NCBI GenBank assembly: GCA_016235425.1
Contig: JACRLC010000088.1
Coordinates: forward strand, 1-64,000
Reading direction: 5' to 3'
Length of the DNA stretch: 64,000 nt
Source of the DNA: Chloroflexota bacterium
GTDB lineage: Bacteria > Chloroflexota > Anaerolineae > Anaerolineales > Villigracilaceae
Shown here piece by piece: positions 1 through 8,126 of this stretch. Every line of letters begins with the position of its first letter. The stretch's first letter is position 1. The translations under genes were made by a program, and so were the position numbers. The notes under the pieces are model-generated. The model saw only the letters and a program-made list of their open reading frames with translations, searched no databases and was not told where the DNA came from.

Positions 1-150
1 GCTGTGCGTCACCACTTATGGAGCTGTTCCAATTACTGCAGGTCGCCCCAAGACCCCGACCTGTTCCTAATTCCGCAGGCTGCCCTGTTTTCCCTACTGG
101 ATTCAGCCTGCTACTCATTGTAAAATGGGCAAAGTCCAAATCCTGAGGAA

Positions 151-200
151 GCGACATGAATGTCGTTCACAAAAAACGCATTCATGTCGCTCTTTTTATT
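151..200 (+). terminator. Rho-independent terminator
   Basis: A perfect 12-bp inverted repeat (GCGACATGAATG at 151-162, its complement at 179-190) encloses a 16-nt A-rich loop and is followed by TCTTTTTATT. It would end a transcript entering from the left. Bases 1-150 contain no recognisable gene. Confidence 0.8.
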
Positions 201-211
201 CCAGCAACATC

Positions 212-240
212 TTGACGCAACATCAAAACAGGCATATACT
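212..240 (+). promoter_or_regulatory. Sigma-70-type promoter of the GntR gene
   Basis: TTGACG at 212-217 and TATACT at 235-240 are separated by exactly 17 bp. Transcription would start near 247, giving a leader of only about 19 nt before the ATG at 266. Confidence 0.75.
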
Positions 241-243
241 CGC

Positions 244-258
244 ATTAATCTGATTAAT
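244..258. promoter_or_regulatory. Probable operator (autoregulation)
   Basis: ATTAATC-T-GATTAAT is a perfect 7-bp inverted repeat around one central base. It covers the predicted transcription start and lies just before the start codon of a GntR-family repressor. Its placement suggests autorepression by the neighbouring gene; this is inferred from position only. Confidence 0.55.
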
Positions 259-265
259 CATAGTT

Positions 266-937
266 ATGCTTAGAGAACGTATTTCTCCTGAGATTTCCGA
301 ATTCCTGCGCTATCTCGCCGGTCACCCGGAGGCTGAGAGCGGGCTTCCCTCTTTAAACGAGCTCAGCCGCGAGTTGGGCGTGGGGGTGGCCGCACTGCGC
401 GAGCAACTTGAAGTTGCGCGGGCATTGGGGTTGGTTGAAGTCAAACCGCGCACAGGCACACGCCGGCTTACCTATTCTTTCAAACCCGCTATTCGTCAAA
501 GCCTTGGGTATGCGCTGGCATTGAACGGTGACCACTTCCGCAAATTCGCGGACATGCGTAACCACATCGAAGCCGCGTACTGGCATGAAGCGGTAGCCAA
601 ATTAACCGAAGAAGATAAACAGGAATTACAGGCAATCCTGGCGCGCGCGTTGGAAAAGATACGCGGCGCTCCCGTTCAAGTTCCCCACGAAGAACATCGC
701 AAATTACATCTGCTGATCTACAGCCGCCTTGAGAATCCATTCGTCACCGGCGTCCTTGAAGCCTATTGGGACGCGTATGAAGCCGTTGGGTTGAATGTGT
801 TCGCGGGCGGGTATGAGTATTTGCAGGAAGTGTGGGACTTCCATCGGCAGATGGTTGAGTCAATTTGCAGTGGCAGTTTTGAGGTCGGGTATGAGGCGCT
901 CGTCAGGCACACCGACCTTTTGTATCACCGTCCGTAA
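266..937 (+). CDS. GntR family transcriptional regulator, FCD domain
   Basis: This 223-residue protein has an N-terminal winged helix-turn-helix (about residues 10-75, with LNELSRELGVGVAALREQL as the recognition region) and an all-helical FCD ligand-binding domain (about 85-215). The FCD part carries the His-rich metal/ligand positions seen in FadR-like regulators (HEEHRKLHLLI, DFHRQMVES, VRHTDL). Such proteins usually repress transport or catabolic genes for organic acids and respond to the acid itself. No clear Shine-Dalgarno precedes the ATG, which fits the very short leader. The gene is followed by korA-korB after a repeat, so control of 2-oxoacid metabolism is possible but not shown. Confidence 0.88.
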   Translation: MLRERISPEISEFLRYLAGHPEAESGLPSLNELSRELGVGVAALREQLEVARALGLVEVKPRTGTRRLTYSFKPAIRQSLGYALALNGDHFRKFADMRNHIEAAYWHEAVAKLTEEDKQELQAILARALEKIRGAPVQVPHEEHRKLHLLIYSRLENPFVTGVLEAYWDAYEAVGLNVFAGGYEYLQEVWDFHRQMVESICSGSFEVGYEALVRHTDLLYHRP

Positions 938-944
938 TTTCATG

Positions 945-1078
945 TTATTGCGAGGGCTATCGCCCGCCTGTCCTGGCCGGACAGGCCAGGGAAGCAATCC
1001 CCACCACTGGCCGGGAGATTGCTTCGTCGCAGCCCCGAAAAATCATCGGGGCAGGCGAACGCTCCTCGCAATGACATA
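945..1078. repeat. Palindromic intergenic repeat (ATTGCGAG...CTCGCAAT family)
   Basis: The ends are near-inverted copies (TTATTGCGAGGG and CTCCTCGCAATGACA). The interior holds further nested inverted repeats (CCTGGCCGGACAGG) and the phrase GAAGCAATCCC/GAGATTGCTTCG. A related element lies at 18045-18131. Confidence 0.7.
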
Positions 1079-1094
1079 ATCAATGAGGAGTTCC

Positions 1095-3023
1095 ATGAAT
1101 AAAGTAGTGAACGATTTTTCGATTACCGTTGGCACGAAGAACGGCTCCGGCAGTTCGACGGCCAACAACACCATCCTGCGTTCGATTTTCAAGATGGGTA
1201 TTCCTGTTTCCGGCAAGAACCTGTTCCCCTCCAACATTCAGGGACTGCCGACCTGGTACACCATCCGCGTGAACAAGGATGGATTCGTTGCCCGCCGCGA
1301 GGTGCAGGAAATTGTCATCGCGATGAATCCCGATTCGTTCGCGCGTGACCTGGCATCTGTCGCGCCCGGCGGTGCATTTTTCTACGCCGACGACATCAAG
1401 CAGCCGATGACGCGCACCGACGTGGCCGCGTATGCCATGCCCGTCAAAGAGCTTGTCCGCAAAGACCCGAATGTGCCGTCCGATTTTCGCGACCTGGTCG
1501 GCAACATGGTGTACGTGGGTGTGCTGGCGCAGATGATCGGCATTGACCTTGAGAAAATCCAGTCCGCGTTGCACTTCCATTTCAAAGGAAAACAAAAGCC
1601 GATTGACATGAATATGAACGCGGTGAGAGCAGGCGCGGAATGGGCGCAGGCCAACCTAGAAAAGAAAGACCCGTTTTACCTTGAGCCGATGAACAAGACC
1701 GAGGGCATGATCATGACCGACGGCAATACCGCCGCGGCGCTCGGCTCCATTTATGGTGGTGTGCAGTTCGCGGCGTGGTATCCGATCACTCCGGCCACTT
1801 CACTGGCGGAGGGACTGAACGATTACCTGCCCCAACTCCGCAAACGCGAAGACGGCAAGCACACTTACGCGGTCGTGCAAGCGGAAGACGAACTGGCCGC
1901 CATTGGTATGACCATCGGCGCGGGCTGGAGCGGGCTTCGTTCCATGACATCCACTTCGGGCCCGGGACTCTCCCTGATGACTGAATTTGCAGGCCTGGCC
2001 TATTACACTGAAGTACCCATTGTCGTTTGGGATGTGCAACGCGTTGGCCCAAGCACAGGCCTGCCCACACGCACATCACAGGGCGACTTGAGCTTTACCG
2101 CATATTTGGGACACGGCGATACCGAGCAGATCATCCTCCTGCCCGGCGACGTGTACGAATGCTTTGAATTTGGATGGAAAGCCTTCGATATTGCCGAAAG
2201 AATGCAATCCCCCGTCTTCGTTCTCAGCGACCTCGATATGGGCATGAACCAGTGGATGAGCAAGCCATTCAAATATCCAGACACTCCCATGGATAGAGGC
2301 AAAATCCTCTGGGAGGAAGACCTCGAGAAAATCAAGAACAATTGGGGACGCTATCTCGACACGGACGGCGATGGCATCCCGTATCGAACTGTTCCCGGCA
2401 ACAAACACCCGTTGAGCGCCTACCTCCTGCGCGGCACCGGACACGATGAACATGCCCGTTACAGCGAGGACGCGGCCTTATGGGCAAAGAACATGGACAG
2501 GCTCAAAACGAAATATGACACGGCTGAAAACTTTGTGCCAAAGCCTATTATCATGAAAACACCGGGCGCAAAAATCGGCATTATCGGTTACGGCTCGACC
2601 GAATCCGCCATTGAAGAAGCGCGTTACCAGCTTGAAAAAGAACACGGCGTGAAGGTTGACTTCATGCGCGTGCGCGCCGTTCCGTTTACTGCCGAGGTGG
2701 ACGAATTCATCAGAACACACGACCAGCTCTTCGTCGTGGATATGAATCGGGGCGGACAAATGCACAAGCTGCTGGCCGTTTCCCATCCTGAATCCGCAAC
2801 GAAGCTCATCAAAGTGGCGTTCAACGACGGCCTTTCAGCGACAGCATCATGGGTGCGTGAGAGCGTTCTTATGAAGACAAATGGCAGACCCTCCTCCGCA
2901 AAGAAAGCGGCGGCGAAGAAAACCATTGCAAAGAAGGCCGCGCCGAAAAAGGCTGTCTCAAAGAAAGCCGTGAAGGAATCCGCCGCAAAAAAAGCTACTC
3001 CCAAGAAGAAAGGAGCTAAATAA
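1095..3023 (+). CDS. korA: 2-oxoacid:ferredoxin oxidoreductase, fused gamma-alpha subunit
   Basis: With the partner downstream, this catalyses CoA-dependent oxidative decarboxylation of a 2-oxoacid (probably 2-oxoglutarate) with ferredoxin. The gamma domain is about residues 5-175 (GSGSSTANNTILRS near the start). The alpha domain begins near 205 with GNTAAALGSIYGGVQFAAWYPITPATS, followed by the pyrimidine-binding and C-terminal domains (KIGIIGYGSTESAIEEA near 490). The ATG at 1095 is preferred over 1083 because GAGGAG lies at 1085-1090. The last ~43 residues, from about 600, are an unusual Lys/Ala-rich tail (repeats such as AKKAAAKK, PKKAVSKKAV) not normal for this family. The stop overlaps the next start by one base, so the two are translationally coupled. 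642 residues. Confidence 0.9.
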   Translation: MNKVVNDFSITVGTKNGSGSSTANNTILRSIFKMGIPVSGKNLFPSNIQGLPTWYTIRVNKDGFVARREVQEIVIAMNPDSFARDLASVAPGGAFFYADDIKQPMTRTDVAAYAMPVKELVRKDPNVPSDFRDLVGNMVYVGVLAQMIGIDLEKIQSALHFHFKGKQKPIDMNMNAVRAGAEWAQANLEKKDPFYLEPMNKTEGMIMTDGNTAAALGSIYGGVQFAAWYPITPATSLAEGLNDYLPQLRKREDGKHTYAVVQAEDELAAIGMTIGAGWSGLRSMTSTSGPGLSLMTEFAGLAYYTEVPIVVWDVQRVGPSTGLPTRTSQGDLSFTAYLGHGDTEQIILLPGDVYECFEFGWKAFDIAERMQSPVFVLSDLDMGMNQWMSKPFKYPDTPMDRGKILWEEDLEKIKNNWGRYLDTDGDGIPYRTVPGNKHPLSAYLLRGTGHDEHARYSEDAALWAKNMDRLKTKYDTAENFVPKPIIMKTPGAKIGIIGYGSTESAIEEARYQLEKEHGVKVDFMRVRAVPFTAEVDEFIRTHDQLFVVDMNRGGQMHKLLAVSHPESATKLIKVAFNDGLSATASWVRESVLMKTNGRPSSAKKAAAKKTIAKKAAPKKAVSKKAVKESAAKKATPKKKGAK

Positions 3024-4081
3024 TGACTGAAGCTCTTCCCATGGCGGGCATTGCTCCCGCCCAGGTCAATCTCGCCGGACTTGCCAAAAATGATTATCGC
3101 GGCGCCCCCAGCACCTTATGCCAGGGATGCGGTCACAACTCGATTTCAAATCAAATCGTCAGCGCTCTTTACGAGATGGATACCCGTCCTGAAGACGTGG
3201 TGAAGTTTAGCGGTATCGGTTGCTCGTCCAAATCGCCCACCTACTTCCTGAACCGTTCGTTTGGTTTCAACGGCCTGCACGGACGCATGCCCTCGGTCGC
3301 AACCGGCGCGCTCTTTGCAAATGCGAAGCTCAAAGGCATCGGCATTTCGGGCGACGGCGATACGGCCAGCATCGGCATGGGTCAGTTCAAGCACGTCGTG
3401 CGCCGCAACCTGAACATGGTTTACATCGTCGAAAATAACGGCGTGTACGGACTCACCAAGGGCCAGTTTTCGGCAACCTCCGAAAAAGGGCTTGCGCTCA
3501 AGAAGCAGGGAACCAACCCCTACATGCCGGTTGACATCTGCATGGAAGCGATTGCATCCAACGCGACATTTGTGGCGCGCTCCTTCGCAGGCGACCCGAA
3601 ACAAGTGAAGGAATTGCTCAAGGCCGCGCTCGCGCACCGCGGCATCGCCGTGCTCGACATCATCAGCCCGTGCGTCACCTTCAACAACCAGTCCAACGCG
3701 TTCCACTCCTACACCTGGGGCAAGGATCACGAAGAACCCCTGCACGACATCACCTACATCGCCCCGCGCAGTGAGATCATGCTCGAAGAAGAGATGAAGG
3801 AAGGCGAAGTCCGTGAAGTTGCCCTGCACGATGGCTCGACCATTATCCTCAAGAATCTCGACAAGGATTACAACCCCACCAACCGCTGGGATGCGCTCCG
3901 CATCCTCGAAGAAGCACAGAAGAACGATTGGCTTGTGACTGGATTGATCTACATCGAGCCGGACAAGCCCGCGCTGACCGACATCTACAATTTGGTCGAC
4001 ACCCCGCTCAACCGCCTCACAGAAGCGGACCTGAGGCCTGATCCCGCTTCGTTGGATAAAATCAACGGGTTGATGTTCTAA
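3023..4081 (+). CDS. korB: 2-oxoacid:ferredoxin oxidoreductase, beta subunit (TPP-binding)
   Basis: The 352-residue catalytic partner of korA. It shows the cluster-ligand motif CQGCGH (Cys33, Cys36), another Cys at 67 (GIGCSSK), and the thiamine diphosphate-Mg site GDGDTASIGMGQ (from 110) followed by NNGVYGLTKGQ (138-148). The short length and lack of a separate ferredoxin domain fit KorB/OforB enzymes. AGGAG lies 7 nt before the ATG. The KorAB type is assigned as 2-oxoglutarate by overall resemblance; pyruvate or another 2-oxoacid cannot be excluded. Confidence 0.9.
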   Translation: MTEALPMAGIAPAQVNLAGLAKNDYRGAPSTLCQGCGHNSISNQIVSALYEMDTRPEDVVKFSGIGCSSKSPTYFLNRSFGFNGLHGRMPSVATGALFANAKLKGIGISGDGDTASIGMGQFKHVVRRNLNMVYIVENNGVYGLTKGQFSATSEKGLALKKQGTNPYMPVDICMEAIASNATFVARSFAGDPKQVKELLKAALAHRGIAVLDIISPCVTFNNQSNAFHSYTWGKDHEEPLHDITYIAPRSEIMLEEEMKEGEVREVALHDGSTIILKNLDKDYNPTNRWDALRILEEAQKNDWLVTGLIYIEPDKPALTDIYNLVDTPLNRLTEADLRPDPASLDKINGLMF

Positions 4082-4082
4082 G

Positions 4083-4216
4083 CCCCGACCCCCACCCTAC
4101 CCTCCCCCAATGGAAGAACACAATTGGGGGAGGAAAGCCATCCCTCACCCCTAGCCCCTCTCCCCGCTTCGACTACGCTGGCGCTCCGCTCAGCGCGAAC
4201 GGGAGAGGGGTTCTCA
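4083..4216. repeat. Two adjacent palindromic repeats
   Basis: CCTCCCCCAAT (4101-4111) pairs perfectly with ATTGGGGGAGG (4123-4133). A second unit pairs CCCCTCTCCC (4155-4164) with GGGAGAGGGG (4201-4210) around a CTTCGACTACGC segment. The right arm of the second unit provides the purine-rich tract just before the next gene. Confidence 0.8.
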
Positions 4217-4220
4217 TAAT

Positions 4221-5543
4221 ATGACACACGAACCCGTCACTGAAAAACTTGATTTCAAACGCATCCTGCCTGTGCTGGTGATCGTGCTGGTTGACCTGCT
4301 TGGGCTTTCGATCATCATTCCGCTTTTACCGTTGTACGCGGCGCGCTTTGGCGCATCGCCGTTGGTGATCGGCATTTTGCAGGCCACCTACCCGATGATG
4401 CAATTCATCGGCGCGCCGATTTTGGGGAGGTTATCCGACCGCTTTGGACGCAAGCCGGTTCTGATCGTAAGCCAGATCGGCACGTTCGCGGGATTTATCC
4501 TGCTTGGCTTCGCGGATACGCTTTGGCTGTTATTCCTCTCGCGCATCATTGACGGTCTCTCCGGTGCGAACATTTCCACCGCGCAGGCCGCGATTGCCGA
4601 CAGCACAACCGAAAGAACGCGCACGCAGGGACTCGGTCTCGTGGGCGCGGCGTTTGGGGTGGGCTTCATCCTTGGGCCGATTGTGGCGTTCATCGTGCTG
4701 GCATCAACGGGACAGAATTACCAGGCAGTGGCGTGGGCGGCGGCGTTCTTCTCGCTGGTGTCCATTCTCATGACAACATTCTGGTTCAAGGAAACCATCA
4801 GCGAAGTGGAAGACCCGACGGCTTCGCGCAAGCGGCGTCCGTTTTCGTTCGGCGCGATGCGGCAGGCGTTGGGGCGTCCGGCAATTAGCTTTCTGCTGAT
4901 CCTGATGTTCTTCTACCAAATTGCTTTCGGCGGGTACGAACAACTCTTTTCGTTGTTCACGCTCACACGCCTCGGTATGGATGCGAGGGATACTTCCGGG
5001 CTGTTCGTGCTGGCGGGGTTGTTCATCGTAGTGGTGCAAGGCGGATTGATCGGACGCTGGTCGAAGAAGAAGGGTGACCGCTGGCTGGTCATTTTGGGAG
5101 TCTCGGCGCTGTCCATCGGGTTGATCCTGACTGCACTCACGCCGGCGATTCCCATCCCGTGGTATGAAAAGGCACGGGTGATGGAAGGGCTGGCAGGTGA
5201 AGGGACGTTCCGCGTATCCATTCAAAGCATCCATATCTCATTGCCGGATGAAGCCGTGCGCGGCTGGACGGGAATCATCTGGCTGTTGATCGCAAGTTTC
5301 CCGGCGGCGCTGGGAGGCGGTGTTCTGCAACCGGCGGTGAACAGCCTGATCACGAAATCGTCCGATAAAAGCGAAGTGGGCGGGATGCTTGGAGTCTCGT
5401 CCGCGTTTTATTCCGCGGCGAATGCGATTGCGCCGTTGTTTTACGGGTCGCTGTTCCAGTGGTTTGGCGCGCCCGTGCCGTTTTTTGTAGGCGGATTGAT
5501 TCTGGCTGTGCTTTGGGTTCTCGCTCCAAGAATGACGAAGTAA
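4221..5543 (+). CDS. MFS transporter, drug:H+ antiporter type (TetA-like)
   Basis: A 440-residue, 12-helix major facilitator. The loop between helices 2 and 3 has the family motif (GRLSDRFGRKPVLI, about 76-89), and helix 4-5 carries GLGLVGAAFGVGFILGPIVA, the antiporter motif C region. The weak similarity of the first half to tetracycline efflux proteins suggests proton-driven export of a small molecule; substrate unknown. An extra ~60-residue stretch between helices 8 and 9-10 (KARVMEGLAGEGTFRVSIQ) is longer than usual. The likely ribosome binding site (GGGAGAGGGG at 4201-4210) belongs to the upstream palindromic repeat. Confidence 0.85.
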   Translation: MTHEPVTEKLDFKRILPVLVIVLVDLLGLSIIIPLLPLYAARFGASPLVIGILQATYPMMQFIGAPILGRLSDRFGRKPVLIVSQIGTFAGFILLGFADTLWLLFLSRIIDGLSGANISTAQAAIADSTTERTRTQGLGLVGAAFGVGFILGPIVAFIVLASTGQNYQAVAWAAAFFSLVSILMTTFWFKETISEVEDPTASRKRRPFSFGAMRQALGRPAISFLLILMFFYQIAFGGYEQLFSLFTLTRLGMDARDTSGLFVLAGLFIVVVQGGLIGRWSKKKGDRWLVILGVSALSIGLILTALTPAIPIPWYEKARVMEGLAGEGTFRVSIQSIHISLPDEAVRGWTGIIWLLIASFPAALGGGVLQPAVNSLITKSSDKSEVGGMLGVSSAFYSAANAIAPLFYGSLFQWFGAPVPFFVGGLILAVLWVLAPRMTK

Positions 5544-5554
5544 GCCCCACCCAA

Positions 5555-5588
5555 CCTCCCCCATTTTGAAGTGCTAAAATGGGGGAGG
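5555..5588. repeat. Palindromic repeat overlapping the arfB ribosome binding site
   Basis: CCTCCCCCATTTT (5555-5567) pairs perfectly with AAAATGGGGGAGG (5576-5588) over an 8-nt loop. The right arm GGGGGAGG is the only good Shine-Dalgarno for the following ATG, 10 nt away. A hairpin in the mRNA would hide it. Confidence 0.8.
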
Positions 5589-5598
5589 TGTAAATTCC

Positions 5599-6015
5599 AT
5601 GATTGAAATCACTCCCTCCATCCAAATTGATGAACGCGAGCTGCAGTTTGATTTTGTGCGCGCGTCGGGGCCGGGCGGGCAGAATGTCAACAAGGTGGCG
5701 ACGGCGGTGCAGCTGCGATTCGATGTGCGCGGGTCGTCACTGCCGGAGGATGTAAAAGCGCGGTTGGTGAAAGCGGGAGGGAAACGAGTAACGAGTGATG
5801 AGACTTTGGTGATTGAAGCAAAGTCCTTTCGCACGCAAGAGAAAAACAAAGAGGACGCGATTGCCCGGTTTGCGGCGTTGGTGCGGAGAGCGCTCGAAAG
5901 GCCGAAAATGCGTCGGAAAACGCGGCCCACTCAAAGGTCAAGAGAGAAGCGGCTGGAAGCGAAGAAGAAGCGCGGGGAGATCAAGAAAAGCCGGGGCGGA
6001 AGAATAGTCGAATAA
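5599..6015 (+). CDS. arfB: Peptidyl-tRNA hydrolase ArfB (ribosome rescue)
   Basis: 138 residues, the usual size for YaeJ/ArfB. The GGQ catalytic motif is at 26-28 within GPGGQNVNKVATAVQLRFD. The C-terminal tail is strongly basic (RRKTRPTQRSREKRLEAKKKR, then GEIKKSRGGR), as needed to thread into the empty mRNA channel of a stalled ribosome. It releases nascent chains from non-stop complexes independently of a stop codon. It lacks the codon-recognition domain of RF1/RF2. Confidence 0.92.
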   Translation: MIEITPSIQIDERELQFDFVRASGPGGQNVNKVATAVQLRFDVRGSSLPEDVKARLVKAGGKRVTSDETLVIEAKSFRTQEKNKEDAIARFAALVRRALERPKMRRKTRPTQRSREKRLEAKKKRGEIKKSRGGRIVE

Positions 6016-6020
6016 AACGG

Positions 6021-6908
6021 TTATCGCCCAAACATTTCTTTCAACAATGGATTGATGGCATCCCAATTTGGGGCAAGAACTTGCGCACCGCCGGAGGTTT
6101 GAAATGGCGTGACCATGCCGCGCGTGATGGTGCGGCTGTCCATACCGAAGATGACGGTTCGCAGGAGGGCGAAGAGCAGGCGCGGCCATTGCCACAGGGG
6201 GATGTTCGTATCAATGGTTTGGCTGAGCGCGAGGAGGAATTGCGGGAGGTTCGGCCAGGAGGCAGGCGCAAGCGACTTGCGTAACATGGCAAGCAGAAGG
6301 ATCTGACCGCGTTGCATACGGGCGAAGTCATCACTGCTGTAGCGTTCGCGGACAAAGGCAAGGGCCTGGGTTCCATCGAGATGATGCGTGCCCGGAGGAT
6401 AGCCACCCGCAGCCTCGTCCAATTCGATGTCAACGCCGCCGAGGGCATCCACCGCGGAGACAAGGCCGAGCATGTGGATCACAGCGTAATACTGAACTGG
6501 TACGCCAAAGTTTTTGCGAATGGTTTGCATGGCGGCGCGAGGGCCGGAACCGGGCTGGGCAGATTCGGCGTAGAAGTAGGCGGTATTGATGCGTTGCTCG
6601 CCCACACCGGGAACTGAAACCCAAAGGTCACGCGGGATCGAGAGCATCCCCACATAAGGTTTGAGCGGAACGATTGTTGTCAGGATGATTGTGTCGGTGC
6701 GCCCGAGGATGCCGCGTTCGGGAGAGTCGTCGGTGCCGAGCAGAAGAATGTTCGTGCGAAACGGGGCGAAGAAGTAGGCAAGGATGAAACCCGCGAGAAC
6801 GAGTAACCAGGAGAAAAGTCGGCGCGCCGGTTTGCGTTTGGCTGGTTTCATCGGGCGGACAGGTTGCATGTTCCCAAGGGAACGGGTAGGTTGAGTAGGT
6901 TCGAGCAT
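6021..6908 (-). CDS. LytR-CpsA-Psr (LCP) family protein
   Basis: 295 residues: a basic cytoplasmic N-terminus, one membrane helix (about 30-48) and an extracytoplasmic LCP domain starting NILLLGTDDSPERGILGRTDTIIL, with the Asp/Arg residues that bind the pyrophosphate of lipid-linked substrates (further Arg in SIPRDLWV and FVRERYS). LCP enzymes transfer polyprenyl-linked glycopolymers to the cell wall or to protein. The gene is convergent with arfB, with 5 bp between their stop codons. Confidence 0.88.
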   Translation of the reverse strand: MLEPTQPTRSLGNMQPVRPMKPAKRKPARRLFSWLLVLAGFILAYFFAPFRTNILLLGTDDSPERGILGRTDTIILTTIVPLKPYVGMLSIPRDLWVSVPGVGEQRINTAYFYAESAQPGSGPRAAMQTIRKNFGVPVQYYAVIHMLGLVSAVDALGGVDIELDEAAGGYPPGTHHLDGTQALAFVRERYSSDDFARMQRGQILLLAMLRKSLAPASWPNLPQFLLALSQTIDTNIPLWQWPRLLFALLRTVIFGMDSRTITRGMVTPFQTSGGAQVLAPNWDAINPLLKEMFGR

Positions 6909-6955
6909 AGGGCGTGAATTTTACCCGATGTGCCGTTGCACAATTGTCTAAAAAT

Positions 6956-7028
6956 TTAACGCAAAGACGCAGAGGCGCAGAGGAAAAGGTTGTTAATTCC
7001 TTAGCGTCTCAGCGGCCTTGCGTAAAGA
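6956..7028. repeat. Imperfect palindromic repeat
   Basis: ACGCAAAGACGCAGAGGCGC and, 25 nt later, GCGTCTCAGCGGCCTTGCGT form long imperfect arms. It is a common style of scattered repeat in environmental genomes. The rest of the 6909-7122 gap shows nothing recognisable. Confidence 0.6.
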
Positions 7029-7122
7029 CTCCTGGAGCGAGGGGTCTATATCCCTGAAAACGGAGATGCTTCGCTAACATGACACATAAAAGCAGTTTTG
7101 CGCTGTGATGTTAGAGGTTTTT

Positions 7123-7872
7123 TTACTTCCATCCAAACTTGACCAAGTCATTTGCGGGCAATGTGACCGTGGTGATCTCGGGATCTGGTTTGCCGCAGTT
7201 GCCGTTCGGACATTCGCAGTTGGGTCCCATTTTGTTGGAGGTGCATGCCACCGCCGTAAAGCTGACCGTCCATGTGCCGGCGGCGGTAATCGGCAGGAAG
7301 GCATGGAAGACGCCATTTGCATCGGTGACGGCATCGGTACGCGGCGGACTGCCTGGCGCGCCGACTCCTTCGATGAGCGCGAATTGAATGCCGGTGACGG
7401 GCAGTCCATTTGCGTCCAGCACTTGACCGCTCACGGGTTGAACGTCTACGGGTTGGACGAGGGGCGCGGTCGCAAGCTGCGGATTCGCTTCGAGCAAACC
7501 GGCAAAGACCCAGCCGGTGGTGTCGAACGGCGTGATGACAAAGACCCATTCGCCGCCGGGCGTGACGCCGAGGACGGTCAGGCGGGTGTTGAGGGCGAGC
7601 GTCGTTTTAGCGTTGAACAAGGGACCAGGGTTGGCGCGCAAGACGGCGTTCTCGACGGTGTTCGTGATGAGAAATGGAATGAACGGGGTCTGGATGGAGG
7701 TCAGCGGGATGACGGGTTCAGGGGTAGATGTGATTGTGGCGGTCGGTTCGGGAACCGATGTGGAGGCGGGTTCGGTTTCGGCAGGCGATTCGGTTGGGGC
7801 TTGGGGAGAGGCGCATGATACGAGAAGGAGGGCAACAATCAGGCATATGGCGAATAATGGTTTCATCTTCAT
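7123..7872 (-). CDS. Lipoprotein with SH3-like and carboxypeptidase-regulatory-like domains
   Basis: 249 residues. The N-terminus is a lipoprotein signal peptide ending LLLVSC (Cys about 20), followed by a Pro/Thr/Ser/Glu-rich linker (about 21-60). The middle (about 65-130: NAVLRANPGPLFNAKTTLALNTRLTVLGV) resembles a bacterial SH3 domain. The C-terminal part (VSGQVLDANGLPVTGIQFALI) looks like a carboxypeptidase-regulatory-like beta sandwich. It is probably a surface-exposed structural or binding protein anchored by lipid. The antisense strand has a long open frame, which is a GC-driven shadow. Confidence 0.75.
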   Translation of the reverse strand: MKMKPLFAICLIVALLLVSCASPQAPTESPAETEPASTSVPEPTATITSTPEPVIPLTSIQTPFIPFLITNTVENAVLRANPGPLFNAKTTLALNTRLTVLGVTPGGEWVFVITPFDTTGWVFAGLLEANPQLATAPLVQPVDVQPVSGQVLDANGLPVTGIQFALIEGVGAPGSPPRTDAVTDANGVFHAFLPITAAGTWTVSFTAVACTSNKMGPNCECPNGNCGKPDPEITTVTLPANDLVKFGWK

Positions 7873-8039
7873 TCTCCTGCTAGGATCAGGGAAACGTCAA
7901 TACTAGTATAGGCGAATTACGAAGAGAGGACAACCGGTCAATTTTGGCGCGATATGGGATGGATAAAAGCGGGCCAGATAATCGAGGCTGGACTGAACAA
8001 ACTGAAGTTCAGGCATGAATTCAGACACAGGATTCTTTG

Positions 8040-8107
8040 CCACAGATTTCACGGATTTCCACTGATTGAGAAGAAAAAATCCGTGCCAATTAGTGTAATC
8101 CGCGGCT
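8040..8107. repeat. Imperfect palindromic repeat
   Basis: CACAGATTTCACGGATTTCC reappears inverted as AATCCGTGCC...AATCCGCGG. The element ends about 20 bp before hsdR. The 7873-8039 part of the gap shows no gene. Confidence 0.55.
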
Positions 8108-8126
8108 AAAATTTCGAGCTTAAGCG

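Noticed and set aside
945-1078. CRISPR array or small RNA gene
   Set aside because: The structure is a single nested palindrome, not repeats with unique spacers; related copies occur at other intergenic places.
7105-7818. 237-codon open frame on the plus strand
   Set aside because: Antisense to the lipoprotein gene; Gly/Arg-rich and without family features.
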